Below are positions 21,368 through 23,265 of a stretch of DNA of 23,265 nt, piece after piece. Numbering within the stretch: position 1 is the first letter of the stretch; every line of letters begins with the position of its first letter. The position numbers and the translations under genes are program-made. Source of the stretch: DATKRB01 sp036501425. Its GTDB lineage: Bacteria; Actinomycetota; Acidimicrobiia; Acidimicrobiales; RAAP-2. Location: the NCBI GenBank assembly GCA_036501425.1, contig DASYAI010000045.1, positions 1 through 23,265 on the forward strand, in the 5' to 3' direction. The notes beneath the pieces were generated by a model. It saw nothing but the letters and a program-made list of their open reading frames with translations, had not been told where the DNA came from and did no database searches.

Positions 21368-22289
21368 AGGAGGAGTTGTCCTGCTGGACGTCCGCAGAGT
21401 CCGGCTGCGCGGTCGAGTCGTCGTTGCGCCAAGGCCGGAGATTGGCGAGCCAGACCGATCCGACGAGGAGAAGGACCGCACATAGCACCCAGCCGAGCAC
21501 CGTTGTACCGATACCGACGTACTTCAGGCCGGACGCAAGGATCACGAAGGTGATCGCCGGCCGGATGTAGCGGTCGGGAGCTCGCGAGGAGATGAGAGAG
21601 GCGACGATTACTGCCGGGATACTTCCGATGATGAGTGACGTGGTGACAGAGAACTCAACGTGGCCGAAGGTGAGAGCTCCCAGCGCGGCGGCCACCGTCA
21701 ACGGGACGGCTTGGGCGAGGTCGGTCCCCACGAGCTGGTTTGCGCCAAGCATCGGGTAGAGGAACAGCAGCATCACGATCATGAGCGATCCGGAACCTAC
21801 TGACGTCATCCCGACGACGAGCCCGCCGACCATGCCGGTAAGCATCGTCGGCAGGGGCCGGACGGTGACCCCGTGGACGTGGACAGCCCGTTCGCGGCCC
21901 ACTCGGCGGTCGAGGAAGTGCCGAACGACCATGGCGACGGCTCCAACGAGGAGAGCCGCTCCGAGCGCCCTTTCAATGGTGGTCTGGGAGGCCGAGGCGT
22001 GGCCCAGCAGGTGCAGAAGGTACGACCCGAGGAACGCCATCGGCACCGAGCCGGCCACCATCCACCCGACCAAGCGGAAGTTCACTGTTCCCTTCGAGAT
22101 GTGGACAGCGGCCCCGAAGGGACGCATGAACACGGCCGCAACCAGGTCGCTCGAGATGGCCGTGGACGGCTTCACCCCGAAGAGGAGGATGAGCATCGGC
22201 GTCATGAGCGCCCCGCCGCCCGCCCCGGTCAGCCCGACCATGAACCCGACGACGGCACTGCCCAGGACAATGTACGGGTCGATGTTCAC
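21366..22289 (-). CDS. TauE/SafE-family sulfite/organosulfonate exporter-like membrane protein
   Basis: A 307-residue integral membrane protein with about eight hydrophobic segments in two halves. Each half begins with the family's Gly-rich motif: GFMVGLTGAGGGALMTPML in the first and GLVVGMTSVGSGSLMIVML in the second. Each continues with SDLVAAVFMRPFGAAVHIS or GTDLAQAVPLTVAAALGAL, the family's S/G-T-D-L-A signature. Such proteins move sulfite, sulfoacetate or related small anions across the inner membrane. GTG 22289 (VNIDPYIVLGS) is preceded by GGGGACC and starts directly before the first membrane segment. The frame is open 430 bp further up, but that part is Arg/Pro-rich and not protein-like. 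The last 20 residues are polar. No sulfur-metabolism genes lie nearby, so the substrate is open. Confidence 0.88.
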   Translation of the reverse strand: MNIDPYIVLGSAVVGFMVGLTGAGGGALMTPMLILLFGVKPSTAISSDLVAAVFMRPFGAAVHISKGTVNFRLVGWMVAGSVPMAFLGSYLLHLLGHASASQTTIERALGAALLVGAVAMVVRHFLDRRVGRERAVHVHGVTVRPLPTMLTGMVGGLVVGMTSVGSGSLMIVMLLFLYPMLGANQLVGTDLAQAVPLTVAAALGALTFGHVEFSVTTSLIIGSIPAVIVASLISSRAPDRYIRPAITFVILASGLKYVGIGTTVLGWVLCAVLLLVGSVWLANLRPWRNDDSTAQPDSADVQQDNSS

Positions 22290-22302
22290 AGAGGTCCCCA
22301 GT

Positions 22303-22412
22303 GATGCATCCGGCCGGTTGGCCGGCAAGCGGCAGAATCTACCCCTCTCGTGCCGAACCGACCTCGCCGTCTGGCTAGGCCGTCGGGAACGTTGATCGAA
22401 GGGATGCATCCG
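22303..22412. repeat. Two identical GATGCATCCG sites 100 bp apart
   Basis: GATGCATCCG occurs at 22303-22312 and 22403-22412; its first eight bases are a perfect palindrome. Both copies lie in the divergent control region, so they may be paired binding sites. Chance occurrence is not excluded. Confidence 0.35.
22310..22325 (-). promoter_or_regulatory. Perfect hairpin in the TauE-like leader
   Basis: CCGGCC-GGTT-GGCCGG (as read on the plus strand), a 6-bp all-GC stem, ends 20 nt upstream of the GTG start of the TauE-like gene. It could affect translation or be a protein site. Confidence 0.3.
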
Positions 22413-22689
22413 AGGACGAGCGGGGTGGCCACCTCGGCTCCCCGTGGCGTCGCGGGGCGGCCTCCGGTCCGAACCGCTGCTGGGCGTCGTCTCGGCAATG
22501 GGGGTTCGGGAGTCCTCGTGGCCGACTCGATTGCGGCCGCGCCGATCGGGGTAGACGACGCCAGTGGCATCGACCGAGCCCGGCTTGGGGAGCAGTCCCG
22601 CGGTGGGCCCCCCTAGAGTTGGCGCTGCATTGTTCGTGTACGGCGGGTTCACCGTAGGGTCCGCACCAGCGCCTCGGAGGAGGTTGGTC

Positions 22690-22932
22690 ATGGAGGATTT
22701 TGAGATCGTCCGCCACATCGATGACCTGGCTGGCGAGGAGCACCGCCTGGAGCTGTCTCACCAGGGGCAGTCATTGAGCGATGAGGAGCTCGCACGTCTC
22801 CGAGCCATAGAGGTGGCCCTCGACCAGTGCTGGGATCTTCTCCGGCAACGCCGTGCCCGGCGACAAGTGGGACTCGATCCGAACGATGCCGAGACCCGGT
22901 CGGAAGCTGTCGTGGAGGACTACCGGCAATGA
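22690..22932 (+). CDS. DUF2630 family protein
   Basis: An 80-residue soluble helical protein that matches DUF2630 throughout: IVRHIDDLAGEEHRLEL, then ELARLRAIEVALDQCWDLLR followed directly by QRRARRQVGLDPNDAE and the end VVEDYRQ. The L-D-Q-C-W-D-L-L-R-Q-R-R-A block is the family hallmark. ATG 22690 has a strong GGAGGAGG ribosome binding site; the frame is open further upstream without protein-like sequence. DUF2630 proteins are small, widespread in actinomycetes and of unknown function. It stands alone, divergent from the TauE-like gene. Confidence 0.9.
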   Translation: MEDFEIVRHIDDLAGEEHRLELSHQGQSLSDEELARLRAIEVALDQCWDLLRQRRARRQVGLDPNDAETRSEAVVEDYRQ

Positions 22933-23009
22933 CGCCTGTATGAGGTGCCATTTTCGGAGTACGGCATCAGCACCGCTCGGCCATGTGATGCCCTACCCAT
23001 CAGGTTCTT

Positions 23010-23265
23010 TCATTTGCTCAAGCTGAACGTCAGCCCGGTGAGCGGGAACGTCTCGCTGCCGCTGGTGTAGCAGACCTCGACCCCGTACTCGAGCTGGGTG
23101 GGGACGTCGGTGGCGCTCACCAGACCCCGGGTCACCAACCACCCGAAGGCGGCCAGGATGTCCACCGCGCCCGACTTGACCTGGGTGCCCCGGAAGAACA
23201 TCAGCTCGCCGCCGTTGTCGTAGAAGCTGTAGGGCACCCCGTCCAAGGTGAGCGACGTGGTGGCC
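23010..23265 (-). CDS. C-terminal part of a GH12-like glycoside hydrolase (runs off right edge)
   Basis: The minus-strand frame is open from the right edge to TGA 23010-23012: 85 codons reading TTSLTLDGVPYSFYDNGGE, LMFFRGTQVKSGAVDILAAF, GWLVTRGLVSATDVPTQLEY and GVEVCYTSGSETFPLTGLTF, then SLSK. The pattern of a late beta-strand hydrophobic run, a helix with WLV..G and a final Y-G-V-E-V-x-x-T-x-G-x-x-x-F strand is that of the C-terminus of GH12-like concanavalin-fold glucanases; the G-(V/F)-E segment carries a family-conserved Glu. The start is outside the window. The protein end is intact. It is on the same strand as the GH12-like protein that leaves the left edge. Confidence 0.6.
   Translation of the reverse strand, partial: ATTSLTLDGVPYSFYDNGGELMFFRGTQVKSGAVDILAAFGWLVTRGLVSATDVPTQLEYGVEVCYTSGSETFPLTGLTFSLSK

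Larger units (their letters stand above)
22290..22689. other. Divergent intergenic region between TauE-like and DUF2630 genes
   Basis: 400 bp without a supported gene. It holds a perfect hairpin in the TauE-like leader (22310-22325) and two copies of a GATGCATC palindrome 100 bp apart. I saw no convincing promoter for either gene. Confidence 0.55.

Noticed and set aside
22290..22718. N-terminal extension of the TauE-like protein
   Set aside because: The frame is open but the added residues are Arg/Pro-rich and overlap the DUF2630 start region. A ribosome binding site and the first membrane segment support GTG 22289.
1..23265. The window as a complete circular element
   Set aside because: The two GH12-like ends do not overlap and leave about 80-100 residues unaccounted for. 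The gene content (mrp, mscR) is chromosomal in character and no replication gene is present. Kept only as a hypothesis in the findings.

Overview
The window is high-GC bacterial DNA, most likely from an uncultured actinomycete close to Acidimicrobiia. Three things point there: a mycothiol-dependent formaldehyde dehydrogenase (mycothiol is an actinomycete thiol), two proteins built from GYWLV.(A/G).DGGVF.(Y/F)GD repeats of a kind I associate with Acidimicrobiia-like genomes, and frequent GTG/TTG starts with tight overlaps. The lineage is an inference. I saw no tRNA, rRNA, insertion sequence, phage gene or CRISPR array.

Layout, left to right. (1) 1-1051, minus: N-terminal part of an anchored six-repeat propeller protein that runs into a glycoside hydrolase family 12 (GH12)-like domain at the edge. 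(2) 1198-5912, minus: a catabolic block of CaiB/BaiF CoA-transferase (two fused domains), alpha/beta hydrolase and amidohydrolase-2. (3) 6322-7116, plus: a GPR1/FUN34/YaaH (acetate-type) membrane transporter. (4) 7352-11486, plus: a seven-gene Mrp-type cation/proton antiporter operon. It lacks the large NuoL-like part of MrpA, so its composition matches the cation module of archaeal membrane-bound hydrogenase. (5) 11629-11985: a small holin-superfamily-III-like membrane protein. (6) 12011-13093, minus: mscR, with its ribosome binding site inside a hairpin. (7) 13472-15436, plus: two adjacent ferritin-like di-iron proteins behind a possible stress-sigma promoter. (8) 15500-16200, minus: a decayed enolase-superfamily gene and the tail of a second lost gene. 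(9) 16223-17314, minus: a secreted six-repeat propeller protein with a good promoter and a candidate operator, and a MarR regulator just upstream. (10) 18258-19562, plus: a DUF421 membrane protein and a hemerythrin-like protein that lacks most iron ligands. (11) 19633-22289, minus: a membrane-anchored SGNH hydrolase and a TauE/SafE anion exporter. (12) 22690-22932, plus: a DUF2630 protein. (13) 23010-23265, minus: the C-terminus of a GH12-like protein.

The accessory genes share a theme of stress, redox and envelope functions: formaldehyde and nitrosothiol detoxification, di-iron proteins, cation/pH homeostasis and small membrane proteins. Three of them (transporter, holin-like, ferritin pair) have upstream sequences resembling GTTT-N15/16-GGGTA, the form recognised by SigB/SigF-type stress sigma factors, which suggests a shared regulon. 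The most unusual points are the propeller-GH12 fusion, the MrpA-less Mrp operon with an MbhE-MrpB fusion, the tandem CoA-transferase lacking the nucleophilic Asp in both halves, the sequestered mscR ribosome binding site, and the same protein family at both window edges.
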